A stretch of DNA of 64,000 nt, taken from assembly GCA_963281255.1 (NCBI GenBank), contig OY725488.1, forward strand, positions 434,001 to 498,000, read 5' to 3'. Numbering within the stretch: the first letter of the stretch is position 1; each line of letters begins with the position of its first letter. Shown here piece by piece: positions 1-12,132 of this stretch. Source of the stretch: Aphrocallistes beatrix (taxonomy: Eukaryota; Porifera; Hexactinellida; Sceptrulophora; Aphrocallistidae). The notes beneath the pieces are model-generated. The model was not told the DNA's origin and ran no database searches. It saw nothing but the letters and a program-made list of their open reading frames with translations. The position numbers were made by a program, and so were the translations under genes.

Positions 1-2214
1 TGATAATAAGACGTACATATTCATATTTCATACATTTTACTAGTGAACTGTAATTCAATATGTAAATGTTAATGACTTTCAGAGATCTATCTGCTGAGGG
101 AGGTAGGGGGGAGCTTCCCTCTCAAATTTAACATCCTAGATAGAACCCTAACTTTATGAGGTAACCACATTTAGGACCTATAAATGTAAATATTACACAT
201 TTTATTTACACAATTCGATAAAAATGAGATATCAACCGTTGATATATTTCAAAACAGAGATTCCGATTTAGCCCATGTGGGGGACTGGGTGTAGAGATAA
301 ATTATTGATTAGAGGGCGATGGGCGAAAATAATTTAAGAATCACTGTCTTAATGTCTATACCTATATTTTATTCTTAAAACCTGCCACCAATTCTTTAGT
401 CCCTTCCTTGACGTGAAACTGATTATATTATTATATTTACAGGACATTCTTGCCTTTTTGCTTCCTGTGTTGTGAGATAAAGTTCTTTTTGTCACAGCTG
501 GTTGTACTAATTAACTTACCAGGATTCCGGAATAGTATTAATATATTGCTACCAATACTGTTGCTCCAGTTGATCAAATAAATGTGCTCTTTAAATCAAT
601 TCTAAAATAATAATCAACATCATTATCACATATCTTAATTAGTATTCAGTCGAGTTAGCAGCAATAAAATTATCAAGTTGATGTGATCATCTAGAATTCT
701 TGCATACGCTTAGAGCAATCATTTAATTATTTGTGTTTATTAGAAACGGAAATGTGAAATGATTTGCATTTTTTAAAATTGCTAAATACAGAGTTCTTCT
801 TCCCTGCCATCCCGCTTCCCTGTTGATGAGAATAGGGAGGTTTAATTTCCGAAATCGCTAAATTATAAATCAATAAACATGGCAGTAAAATAAATGACGA
901 ATCAATGAATTGAATTTTGGTTTTAAATTTGATACATATCTGGTCAGATGCCCTTCGTTTTAACAGCTTAGATATTTGAGTGATTTTAAATCAGGTACAC
1001 GTATAATAAGTTCATTGTTGATTTGTTAATTCTTTATTTTAAAATTGTGTATCCATAAACGCAAAAGGTTAAAAAGTTTCGAGTAATCGTTTGCTCAATT
1101 TTTGCTCCAATAATTAATTAACATTCTTAAGTTCCGCAATTTCCACCAGGATTAATGCATCAATCCACAGAGTTCATTTGTTATAATGTTAGCATAAAAA
1201 ATGAGCAAGATATATCCTAACATGGACAAATGCACATAATCTTATTAATTATATTGTGCCACCTTTACCTAGGAATAGTTAGACCATATTATATAATATA
1301 TTATTGCTAGATTTACTAAATTTGGATACATGTCTGTTCTAAATTTTACACTTTTATTTGTGATATTTTTAAACCGGAATTTGAATTGCGCAATATACCG
1401 GTTGTTGTTGCCAATTTGTTAAATTCACCTTACAACATAGTCTGTGGAGTCTCTTCTAAGCAGATTTAGCGACTGTTTTTGTTTAATCATAGCTTAAAAT
1501 GGAAGTTTGGTTTGAGGGTATGGCACCATCAGAACATCTTTCTTTTTAAAGTTGAGCTAATCACTTTGAAACACAAAGTTTTGATTGTCTTTTACAGCGA
1601 CCAATTATTTTTAGTAACAATTCCTATTTTGTATCAGTGGAAATTAATGTGTTTAAACTAATATTCCATGCATTGTATGCATGGAATATTATTTTCAGAT
1701 TCTAGTATGGCGTTTACAATACATAATGGACAAACAAACAATCAACAAATGCGTTTTAATAGTACAGTCAGGGTTGCTTATTGTGAACCACCAGGGAACC
1801 AAAAAATATGTTCATAATAGATATAATTCATATTAAGCGAACTTGATTTAATACAAATCCTATCTAAAATGAAATTGGGACCAGGAGGTTAGTTCATAAT
1901 AAACGAATGTTCATATTAAGCGGGTTCATAATAAGCGACCCTGACTGTATATATAATTATGATAAATAGATCAGACAATGTGGGTTTGTGGTGGTCGGAA
2001 TAGCACCACTGAGAAGGACAAATTATCCGACCTCAAGGCAGTTCCTGGGGTCCTTTACTACGATAGTAATATTCTAATTCACGGAGTTACGGGGCACCGG
2101 AGGAATTGCTCTCCCAAATCTCCTTCTTAGAGGTCTAGGTAGTAGATCCATTAAGAGACTATCGAAGTTTGAGATGTAAGAAATGTTAAGATTTTGTTCT
2201 ATTTCTAGGTTACC
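1..2214. other. AT-rich intergenic stretch
   Basis: No convincing coding region is visible on either strand; open frames are short and lack homology. It contains one pogo-like MITE (described separately). A pyrimidine-rich acceptor (atttctag) lies just before the ATG of the candidate small gene at 2215, so a non-coding 5' exon may lie in this region. Confidence 0.6.
1765..1947. mobile_element. pogo/Tigger-like MITE, 183 bp
   Basis: Near-perfect terminal inverted repeats begin CAGTCAGGG: the left end reads cagtcagggttgcttattg and the reverse complement of the right end reads cagtcagggtcgcttatta, matching in about 23 of 25 positions. The element is flanked by TA on both sides, the target-site duplication of Tc1/mariner-pogo elements. 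Inside are repeats of gttcataataa/attaagcg. There is no coding capacity, so it is a non-autonomous element. Confidence 0.75.
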
Positions 2215-5200
2215 ATGAGCGATCTTACTAAGTATGGTGACGTATACTCAGCTTCGAATGGGATGGAAAATGGATGTCTCTCAAAGACAAAGGTAACAGC
2301 TCAAAATCACCATTCTCAATTAGTTAACTAAGTTGCCTTATATTTACAGATTAAACCCGACTCGGACTAGGAATTTTGCTGACTCATTTCCTGTCATTTT
2401 GGGCGGGGAAATCCTAAAGGTGTGGGGTATATTCTATAATAGAATAGACACCTAGGAAAAATCGGCATTATTAACTTTTCGGCATTATTAACGCTTTTTC
2501 AAAAGTTTAACTGACGAAAGTGGAATTCAATCATAAAGTCAAGCAAAATTAGCATTACACTGACCTCATTGATTCTGCGTTTTATGCTAATTCCAACATG
2601 TATGTATTACCCAATACTTCCTTCTATAGTATTGTAAACCTACGTATGCTTTTATTAATTAACTATACTTTCTTTTCGAGTATTAATAGAACTAAAATAT
2701 GATACAATAAGTTACGGAGGTTGACGTGTTTTTAGACATACTTCTCTTTTAACAGGCGTCCATTTTAAAATCAGCTTCCAGCATGTCAATCGATGAAGTG
2801 CTACCTGGCACAAATTCAATGTTGGACAACATCCGAACTTACTTTTCTACGCTGGAAGATTACTGCTTTGTTGAGATATCAACTCTAGGTAAACGATGGG
2901 AAAATCAATCGACTACTCTCTAGAGTAGCCAATTGCTTTTATTTTTGTTTTATTTTTGCAATATATTGTTAACAGTGTTGGAATGGTTTGAAGCTATTTT
3001 TATGATAGATGCTCCACCAGGTTCTTGATGACACAACATTAGCGAATTTCAAGTTAAATTATCAGTTTAGTGGATGATGTCACAATAAGACCATTTTATA
3101 ACAATACTTTAATTCCCTTTAAATTTGGAATCCGTTCGGATATGATTCCTCAAAGAAAAGCTATTAAACCGCCATCCAGCAGAAAGCAACTGAGTTCCTT
3201 AAACTATACTCTGCTAATCTGATTAGAAACATATGTTTGCTATGACACGTGTTAAAAGTACTGAAGGCAAATCAATTTTTTTTGCTCTGTTCAATGAATT
3301 AAAAAGGAAGTTGTTTGTAAAATGTCATAGAAAGACTAATTTGGTAATATTTTATTAGAAAATTCTAGATTCATTTGAAACACATTCCTGTATAGTAGAT
3401 ACTATGAATTAATTGTTAAACCTTGAATGATTGTTTTGGTAGTTATTTTTGCAGAATAATTAAAATTCATCTTAAAATAGCCTAATTAACTTATTAGCTC
3501 CCAACGGATATTATACCTTTTAGAATGAAATTGCATATCGACCTTCAAACCATTCTTAAATCATTTATTTTAATCTAATTATCTGTTATTGACGGATTCG
3601 CAAAACAAAAAGACCTTCAATTTCGAATTAGTGTATATGTCATTCCATTTTACATGCGTTTATTAATTGTCTTTGTACCATAAATTAAAATTTATTTTGC
3701 TTGTTAATCATGCACATTCCCCACTCATGAATTCGTCTCTAATTAGCCTAATTGAGATTCACCCAATCATTTATTTAATCTATATTGTACATATTGATTT
3801 AAGAAATGAGAATTCTCCCCGAAAATTTGATATGGAATCTTACAGGTTTAGAAACTCGATTTTTAGTAGTAAATTGCAGAGTTATGGCCAAGTTATTTCT
3901 AACCATTAAGAATGTGAGATTGCATCATAATTGTACTTTCTGTCTAATACTCAAATTGTACTAAGGGACACTCACAAAATACTCCTCCATGGCGATCTGT
4001 ATTGCAATGATAGAAACTCGCCTATTGGGGCACCTCTGTCCAACACCACGATGCCCCGATACGAAGGAGTGTCTCGATATACGGAGTCTAGGTGAACTCA
4101 CATATTGACCGAAAGAGTCAAGTTTTTTTACAGGGTGAAATACCTTAAAACACTACATTGTAGTTAAAATTTTGAAAAATAAATATTTTATCCAATTGTA
4201 CAGCATAGTTGAGTAGAACGCTGAGTATACTCAGGGAACTCACGAAGATGGATCTGTGTAGCAGACTGTCTGGTAGTGCTTAAATGCGTAGTAAAGGAAC
4301 AAAATATTTCCGCAAAATTCGGTTTCGGTTAATTATTAATCCTCTGATAATGTTTCTATCTTATCGTAGTGCAGTATGTTGGCCTATCTGAACGCGTTGT
4401 CCTATTTCCCACTTGAAAGGTTATAATTTAATCAAATATGCATATCTACACTTTGTTTGCCTTCCCTGGGCTACACTGCAGGTACAATCTGTTGAAAGAC
4501 ATATATCTAATTTACTTCCTATCTTTTACCTAGGGCATTAGTCGATCCTCAAAAAAAGGATCTAGATCCAGATCCCGATCCTAATTCATAAAAGGATCTT
4601 CGATCCGATCACGATCCTCAAAAAGATCCTTTCAATAATAGTCAGAGGACTATCATTTTTAGTACAGCTCCTGGAGGAGATGCCTTATGGCATGGACGGC
4701 GTGCAATATCCGTCCGTCTGCGGGAGCCTGGGGCATACTTAGAAAAAGGATCGGATCGAATTCAGTAAAAGTTTCGATCCGATCCCAATCCTACTTTTAA
4801 AAAGGATCGTCGATCCAATCTCGATCCTCAAAAAAGGATCGCGATCCGGATCGAAAGATCCTAATGCCCTACTTTTACCCTTATATGGCCTGCAAAATTG
4901 ATTTACCAGAATCGAAATAATAAAAATTTCATTTTCTAATATTAAATAATTTTGTCGCATTAAATTCTATATTATTTGCTGGAATAAACAGCTGTCGTTT
5001 AGATAGGTTAAATAGTTCAACAAAGAGTACAAAATGTTTTGAATTGTGAAGCTCGCTTGTGAAAACCTTGACACCTGAAAAAGGAAAACAGCTACTACAC
5101 CTGTTTTCTCTTACTTTTGTGATACTCTTCAACTCTCCACTCTCATTGAACACTATATTCATTAGGCATCTCATTATCTTGTGAAATTCCGAATATCCAT

Positions 5201-7149
5201 TTTGGATGTTTTTGTTACAAAGCTTGTTTTGATGTGCATATGTAGAATTGTATCTGTAAGGCTCGAATTAACACTCACTGGATCGAACATCTGTTTAGAT
5301 GGAAGTTGGATATCTACTCTAGTCTAAATACCTTTAACCTTAACATTTTATGCCTCAGCGATAAGGGCCCAAATCATTTTAGGATATGGATTATATCCTC
5401 GTGTTAAATTATCAACTTACATGTTACCTTAGCAATGATTAACAATCCGTAATAGTTTTGTTTTGTAAATTAAACCTTCGAAACAGTAAAAATAGCTTGA
5501 CTTTTTAAGAGCAGTCAAAAGGATCAAAGTGGAGGGGAGAGTTATTGAAGTTAAGTGCAATTATTATCTTTCCCTAATGCTAGTTGTACCACGGAAATCA
5601 GTATCTCTGTATTACAGATTTCGTTTGGATTTGTGAGGTTCGTTTCAACGAATCTACGTACCAGTGAAACTTATTTCATAATGGAAAGGGCCGATTTATC
5701 TAATGATGAGGTTGAAATTTTTTTCATGAAATTGTAATAGGGTAACGTTTTCATAAGAATTAGTTTCATAAATTGATTTCCTTCTCAGTGATATAAGAAA
5801 ACATATTAGTGCAAATTATTTGCTAACATTTGTTCTAGAAATTTTAGTTAAATCTATTTCATCTAGGCGAGCTGGAAGATAACATCAAAGTTTGTAGTAA
5901 ATTGGTAGCGATTATAATGGAAACACGAACTGATAAAAAGTAAGTTACTTGTTCTTAGAATAGTCTTTCATGTATAAATATCACAGAAGTTTTTTTACGA
6001 GATCTCTTGCCACACATAATTTAAAATTTAATCATTTTATTTCTAAGAAATATCCTTCTTATTTCTACTATCCTGTTCATTGGTTTGTCTTTACCTAAAT
6101 GAGTAATATCATGTTTTTTAACTCAAAATATTCTACTATCTCATCTATATTGAGGTTTATTGAATTATTCATCACAATAGAAACAACCTTTCAATTCTAT
6201 AAGTCACTATTCAATTACCATGTATATAGTATAATTCTAATTAGTTAAAGTTAGATAATTTTATGGAATGCATGTATGGTTCGATATCATCTCTACTGGT
6301 GAGGAATGGATATCAGAATATATTTAATGTTTTAAGTACCTCCCTGAACTGGACCCATCAGTTCAACTCCATTCATCAACACACAGAAGTGTCAAATGAA
6401 AATTTGCGAAACAGGTTGAAAGATATCCTGTAATGTCTGTCTTTTAACAGTTCTGTCAGTTAAACTCTTGGTTACTTATTTACATATTGTAATAGAGACT
6501 TAAAACTGATTAGTCCTCATTCTGAGAAAAAGCTTATATATTATTTATTAGCTTTATTATTTGCGAAAATTATTTAATTTCAATAATGTTGACTGTTCGA
6601 ATTTTGATTTTTAAAGGTTAATTATATACTTTTGATTAGGAGCATCTATGTAAATCAATTTCAATTAAATAATTACGGACCTTTCCCTGATGGATAGACG
6701 TGCGAATAGTGATATCTCGGTCTGCTGCTGAATAGTGTACTGTTTATCAGTTTCAATAATGGCTTATTAATTTTATTTTCAATCAAAATGTGAAACTCAC
6801 TTTTCTCTCTCAATTTACATGCGCTGACTTTACTGAAGTTATATTGACCTTAGTTAGACACTCACCCTATTAGGCATTATTAAAATCTGTTCCTATAAAC
6901 AAGCAGATGTCAACTAAGATTCCTCCACTTGTTTCTATTTGATCGACCTTTTTTGACATACCAGTAAATCTAACATAGTTACAATTCTCATTATACTTTT
7001 CTATTGCTTATTCACTACGTTTAGTATAAAGTTCTTATATAATACTAATTCTAATTTATTGAAATTTACACCAGCAGCTAATTCAAAAGCCATTTTTGAT
7101 AAGAGTAGTTTTCTTATTATTTAGGAGTGTGATTACGCATTTCGGCTAG
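2215..7149 (+). CDS. candidate four-exon small gene, function unknown
   Basis: Four segments join in one frame with GT-AG borders and matching phases: 2215-2292, 2756-2888, 5867-5939 and 7125-7149, giving 102 residues. The product starts MSDLTKYGDVYSASNGMENG. A central stretch around residues 45-90 (TYFSTLEDYCFVEISTLGEL) looks helical with regular hydrophobic spacing. I do not recognise the family; it could be a small coiled-coil subunit. The 2978-bp third intron hosts a hAT MITE (4531-4871). The exon chain was built by eye, so the last exon (eight codons and a stop) is the weakest part. No signal peptide or membrane segment is seen. An acceptor-like tttctag directly upstream of the ATG suggests a spliced 5' UTR. 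Confidence 0.4.
4531..4871. mobile_element. hAT-type MITE rich in GATCC motifs, with nested fragment
   Basis: Ends are inverted repeats starting TAGGGCATTAG (left) and ending CTAATGCCCTA (right). It is bounded by a perfect 8-bp target duplication, cttttacc at 4523-4530 and 4872-4879, diagnostic of the hAT superfamily. Both arms are packed with gatcc/ggatc words in alternating orientation, able to fold extensively. The middle (about 4656-4738) holds a piece of another repeat family (tagtacagctcctgg ... ggcatggacgg) also found near 19694, 23750 and 32888, so one mobile sequence sits inside another. No transposase is encoded. Confidence 0.85.
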
Positions 7150-9003
7150 TACGACTAATCATACTCTTCGTATCATGTTTAACAGTCTTATGCCCCGATG
7201 TAAGGTTCTGCAGATGTGCCATGGTGGAGCTATTTCTCCGTATGCCCTAGGGCGGCGCACGAGATAACCAGTCATGTCCTTTCAAACGAAATAAGTGAAT
7301 CTCTTTTTCATCTTTCAGAGTATCCTTTCTTTATCTCTTTGTATCCAAGTAATCCAACCAACGTACAGTCATTTTATTTAACAGTTGTACGAGTATGTGT
7401 CCTGATTCTAACTTTAAATTCCATGAATTAAGAATACGATGTTAAATGCCATTTTGTCAGTTCCAGTTGAGTAAGCGAAACGAACGAAACAATTTTTTTG
7501 AAGTTAAAAACTCAAGTCATACTTTCTTTTGTTTTTCTTGTCTGGTTTATAATCTATTGTCTGAAAGATCAGATTGAACAATTTGTTCATACAGATAATG
7601 ATTACAATAAAACCTATTCAAAGCTAAGCATGATATCTGCCTTGATAACTGACGAAATATTTTTTGAAAGGAACCTACTGAAATCTGAAAACACCACATT
7701 AACCACAATCTCCATAAATCCAATTAACAGTATTAGCTTTCTTTTCAAATTTAGAAATTTTCTTTCCCATTTACCAGTCCAGGCATAGAGACTGTCCTGG
7801 GAGGTTAGGCAGAACAGATTAGAAGAACAACATGGCGAGAATAACTTTCAAAAATCGATACTACCATGATCCTCTCTACTAACATACTAACAGAGTGGAT
7901 ATCTTATCACTCACCCATTCACATAGTCCCCTATGCAAGTAAATGATTGCCATCTGGTGTATATTCAGTTACTCCAGGTGACAGAGTTAATGGTGGATGT
8001 TTTTATGTGGTAGCCTCCTGCATGTACTGAGCATAGCTACAATCATGTTTGTTCTCATAATTCTTGGATATCAGGTGATGAGAACAAATTGTGATTTTTT
8101 CTTAAAAGGTATCTTTACTACGCTTAGATGAAACAAGCAATACCTGAGTTACTAATTGGTTATTAATAACGCTGAGATGAGAATATATGTTATAATATAC
8201 CAAAGTTTACCATGTCAACATATGTTGATATATCGTATTTTCTCTTAACTGACGTACTCAAAATTATAGAACTACTACATCATTTCACATTCTAAATAAC
8301 TTGTACTACGTGCTATATATGATCCTCCATCCTCACGAAATGAAAGTAGATTGCATTTGTTTCGCCAGAATTTGTGGGTTGCTCCTCCCATTTCAAATGT
8401 AACCATATATGACCATACGAGGAGTTATCCCTGTCCAATAAATCTACATTTGTTTGAATTTTGATATCAAACAACTTTTACAACTCAACTAAAATATAGT
8501 CTAACAGCTGACAGCTCCTCTAAATATACATACGTCTCTTATCCGATACAGCTTACCTCCCAAGCTACCTCCAGTTTGGAAACTACTTAATTAATAATAA
8601 TTTGCACCTGGGATTTCCTATTTATAGTAACTACCCCAAACTTTGTATGGCTTCCCTACTAAAAATAGCTTAAACCGGAAATGACGCAGCAAAATTCCTA
8701 GGCAACCAAGGGTTTTAAAATGTTGCAAAAGCTAAACAATATGAAATCAAGGATGGTTTATTACCATCCAATCCCAGTTATCAAAACTTGTCTGCCTGGT
8801 TGCAGGTATCTTTACACTCCCTCCCCTATATGTTATTATTCACTTTTTTGAGAATCAATACCCATTCACTTAGGTCAACTATTATCAATTGGAGTGAATA
8901 TGTGACTAATTTAATTTGCGATGCAATGCTCTTAGATATTCAATAAATCATTAAAATATAATTACAGCAATGAGACAACTTGAGGCTTCTGCAAAAGTGA
9001 CAT
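7150..9003. other. intergenic stretch
   Basis: No gene can be supported. An open frame at about 7498-7788 codes for a hydrophobic N-terminal stretch but has no ATG start. 8990-9003 is probably the 3' UTR of the minus-strand bZIP gene. Confidence 0.5.
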
Positions 9004-9489
9004 CTAGTTCTTACTACTTTGTTCTTTAATTGCGTTCCTGTAGCTAACGATGCTACTGATCAACTGTTCTTTTTCATGAATTAAATTATCTCTTTCTTGC
9101 CTGAGATCTTCAATTTCACTCTCTGATTGTTCATCTTTCATTCGATACTTCTCTCTCATTGTTTTAGCTGCTAAATTATTCCTCCCTTGGTACCTGAGCT
9201 TCTTAATCAACCTTTCTTCCTCGCTGGTGAAAAAACCTGAAATCAGTATATTGTTCAGGTCTCTAATTCCTATGTCAAAAGATACTTTCTTTTTATCCAC
9301 TAGGGTTACAAAATCAGTACATTTGGGCAAAAGAACTTCCCAATTGTTTTTTAATATTGGAGTTGCTGCTTCACATTTGTGCTGGAGATATTCCATATCA
9401 GCCAGGCTAATGTTGCCTGGAAGTGTTGGCTGCAGGAAATTGTGATTAGCGGAAGTCATTTCAAATTCTGATAAATAATAACTTTCCAT
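9004..9489 (-). CDS. CNC/Nrf-like bZIP protein A, intronless
   Basis: 161 residues, one exon, ATG at 9489. Probably a nuclear DNA-binding transcription factor. Residues 97-116 (KLRYQGRNNLAAKTMREKYR) match the bZIP basic region of CNC proteins (Nrf/Skn type, RRRGKNKVAAQNCRKR) position for position: invariant Asn, double Ala and Arg are kept, but the usual Cys/Ser is Met111. Just before it, residues 75-96 (IRDLNNILISGFFTSEE) resemble the CNC motif. A short zipper follows: L129, L136, L143, then Y150 at seven-residue spacing. Residues 46-68 (LKNNW..LLPKC) form a block shared with paralogs at 10705, 17676 and 26624 but unknown to me elsewhere. A TATATAAG box lies about 60 bp upstream. Family assignment is by pattern; the target is unknown. 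Confidence 0.8.
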   Translation of the reverse strand: MESYYLSEFEMTSANHNFLQPTLPGNISLADMEYLQHKCEAATPILKNNWEVLLPKCTDFVTLVDKKKVSFDIGIRDLNNILISGFFTSEEERLIKKLRYQGRNNLAAKTMREKYRMKDEQSESEIEDLRQERDNLIHEKEQLISSIVSYRNAIKEQSSKN

Positions 9490-10704
9490 TGTTTAGTTTA
9501 TTTATTTTATGTTATTTTATTTTCTGAATTATTTTGTCTTGATATTCTTATATACTTGTATGTTTGCTTTGGTCACCTTTTGATTTGGAGTTTCAGTTTT
9601 CGCATCTTAGAATAGATTTGATTGAGGATCTCGAAGTTTCTATCCAGTATAATTCTGCTTCCGCTCAATCAGAATTATTTGTATTGTGCTTTCCGGGTTT
9701 ATAATTAAAATTTATTTGGATCTATTTTTAACTTTCAAACTACCGTATATTGATAATACTTATACTTTCGGTTCGCGGAATTGCTAAATATATTCTTCGA
9801 AATATAAGCCTTAATATATGAAACTGATTGGATCAAACCAAAATGCCGGATATGCAGTATATTCCACCTGGAGTTTCCTAGTTGCTATTGAATAATAACT
9901 TGTTGTCATATTATTTCAAAAAATTATGTTCTGAGTTCTTTGTAGTAAAACGAATGACATCTGAAATCTAACTTTTGGTTTGGAATAACATTGTTCAATG
10001 TTGATTTAAAGCTAGTCAATCGATAGCCTAAACTATGTTTTTCAGCCGATCTGAGATGTGCAAGGCTAGATAGTTATATTTTTCCTAAAAATATACATTT
10101 GAATTATGAATGTTTATCTAAATCGTCCAGAGGATCGCGTAGCAGAAAATAAGGACTAATCACAACATATATTTGTAAAGCTACGATTGTGTGTTAATTA
10201 AATAAATTTGTAAGGATGATGTTTGATTATTTTCCGCAAAGACAACATACTCCCCCTTTATCTAACTGGCATGCAGCAAATTTAGTTATTTTTGGCATAT
10301 CATGCAATAATCGTTATGACTCTGCTTGCTGTGTTCCAATCACGATTTGGTCAATAAATTGATGATATAGGTACGATGTACGCTTTCCCTTCCTATATAT
10401 TAATTTTTATTTATTTATCCATTTTAATTTTCAGACAAGTTAGGTTTCAGCATTTTATGAATGTAAACGTCACAGTTTAATTTTATATTAAAACAGGATT
10501 TAGGAGAACAGTATATGGGTATGGAAGATAAATATGATAATCACTTAATTAGTACAAAAATTATTTCTACGAAGGCTGGTCATCTCAATGATTTATGTGC
10601 TAAATGCTTTTGCCTGCTTGAATAGTTTTGCAAATACAAAGATGGAGTTCCGCATTCTGAAATTTAATTTAAATATTAATGTTTGATGTTTGTTGGTGAG
10701 CTCA
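9490..10704. other. spacer between bZIP genes A and B
   Basis: Apart from the TATA box of gene A, this AT-rich spacer shows no recognisable gene or repeat. 10440-10704 probably includes the 3' UTR of gene B on the minus strand. Confidence 0.5.
9547..9554 (-). promoter_or_regulatory. TATA box of bZIP gene A
   Basis: On the minus strand the sequence reads TATATAAG, 58-65 bp before the ATG at 9489. That leaves a short 5' UTR of about 30 bases. The other three bZIP paralogs also have a TATA-like box upstream. Confidence 0.55.
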
Positions 10705-11178
10705 TCATTGCATGTTATCTGTATTCTGGGATGCATTTTGGTAAAATAAAATTTCCTTGAGCAATTCCTGTTTTTCTTTGAGCAGTTCATCTTTCTCTTC
10801 CGAGAGATTATTTATATCTTCCTCTATGTCATCTTCTACCTTGCGTTGGTTGTCTCTCATCTTCCTTGCTGCGAGATTATTTTTCATCTGGTAACGGTAC
10901 TTTTTTATTTCTCGTGCCTCTTCTTCTTTAAAAAAGCCCGAAATCAAAATAGTATTTAGATCTTTGACACGTACATCAAAGGCTACTTTTTGGCGATCTA
11001 CAAGCGTTAAAAAATCTTTACATTTTGGAAGAAGAATCTCCCAATTATTTTTCAGTATCGGGGAAGCGACGTTACATTTGTATTTGAGGAACTGCATGTC
11101 AACGTAGTTGATCGTTTCAGGGAGTTCAATTTTGCATGTAGCTCCTTTATCGCCGAATGAAGGGTTTACAGATGCCAT
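10705..11178 (-). CDS. CNC/Nrf-like bZIP protein B, intronless
   Basis: 157 residues, single exon, ATG at 11178. Same architecture as gene A: conserved block LKNNWEILLPKC at 42-53, CNC-like segment VKDLNTILISGFF at 71-83, basic region YRYQMKNNLAARKMRDNQRK at 94-113, and a zipper with L125, L132, L139 and Y146. The Gly of the usual RYQGRNN is Met98 here, and the Cys/Ser position is again Met (M107). The zone between basic region and zipper is acidic (EDDIEEDINN). It lies 1.2 kb from gene A in the same direction, consistent with tandem duplication, but the two are well diverged, so the duplication is not recent. Most likely a nuclear transcription factor; whether it forms homo- or heterodimers cannot be told. 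Confidence 0.78.
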   Translation of the reverse strand: MASVNPSFGDKGATCKIELPETINYVDMQFLKYKCNVASPILKNNWEILLPKCKDFLTLVDRQKVAFDVRVKDLNTILISGFFKEEEAREIKKYRYQMKNNLAARKMRDNQRKVEDDIEEDINNLSEEKDELLKEKQELLKEILFYQNASQNTDNMQ

Positions 11179-11280
11179 TTAAATTTTGAATTTCTTGAGT
11201 CTTGCTTTCGAAGTAAATATAGCCGACCTCTTTTGAGTTCTGGATTATAATATTTTTACAATCTGGAATTTTAGATAGTA

Positions 11281-11288
11281 TTTATATA
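11281..11288 (-). promoter_or_regulatory. TATA box of bZIP gene B
   Basis: The minus strand reads TATATAAA about 103 bp before the ATG at 11178. Distance is greater than in the paralogs, implying a 5' UTR of roughly 70 bases. Confidence 0.45.
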
Positions 11289-11993
11289 GTAAATATATAC
11301 GCATCATGATTGTGTTACTCATTTTCATCTTCACTTTATATTTCAAGATCAAAGATGGCACATTCTGATTCCCTCACTTTTCTATGAATTAGCGCATTGT
11401 CTTTCTAGCTACACTCTTCGCTTTCTGTTTATTTTGTGCAAGCTGCATAGAAGAGTAACTCTTTTGAGTCATTGTGTTCTTTACCATGCTTTTTTTACTG
11501 ATCATGTTTTTTTCGATTGCCCAATTTGACCGATCGATTTTTTCAAATTTTAGGATCTTTGATTTATCAATTCTATTTATTACCACATATTCTGCGTTAG
11601 GAGTCTCAGATACTTTTCTGTAAGAAAGATGTGACACGTCTATAATTTCGGGTGCTTTTTATTTGGCAAAGCTTATTAACTTTTAAAATTCTGAAATTAT
11701 AATTATTTAATATATAATTAAATCGTTAATATTATACGTCTATTAGAATATTTACACGCTATTATAGCAAATGAAGTTGTTAGTATCAGATGTTAGCACC
11801 GAATTTGGAAATAGACACAATCTATTCAGATTTTCAATCACACAGGGTCTCTGACATGTTTCAGATCGCGTTTGGCAGTAATTTACTGGTGACCGGGTTT
11901 GTTTTTGTCGATCTTTGTTGTAAATCCCATAGAAATTTCTTATTTATGACAAAAAAAGAATTCATTTGATATAATGCAATATACAAAGCCGTA

Positions 11994-12132
11994 GTCACCT
12001 GGTGTGAAGTGGTCCGGGTGAGACTAAAAAGTGGCCAGGTTGAAACCAGTCCGATCGTACAAAATGGTTCCTTTCGAGGCTAAATTGGTCAAAAATGGTC
12101 AGGTTGAAACCGGACCGGTGGCTACGGCCCTG
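11994..12132. mobile_element. short hAT-like MITE
   Basis: The left end caaagccgtagtcacc and the reverse complement of the right end cagggccgtagccacc are clearly the same inverted repeat, a hAT-style terminus. The inside repeats gtggtc/ggttgaaacc words. No clear 8-bp target duplication is left (gcaatata versus atctaaat), so it is old or its ends are frayed. Confidence 0.55.

Noticed and set aside
7498-7788. 96-codon open frame with a hydrophobic N-terminal stretch (signal-anchor-like)
   Set aside because: It begins at TTG, an in-frame stop lies at 7468-7470 with no ATG between, and no homology or clear splice sites support it.
11389-11637. 82-codon minus-strand frame with Lys-rich C-terminus, close to bZIP gene B
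   Set aside because: Starts at GTG, a stop lies shortly upstream, and I could not align it to the bZIP paralogs.
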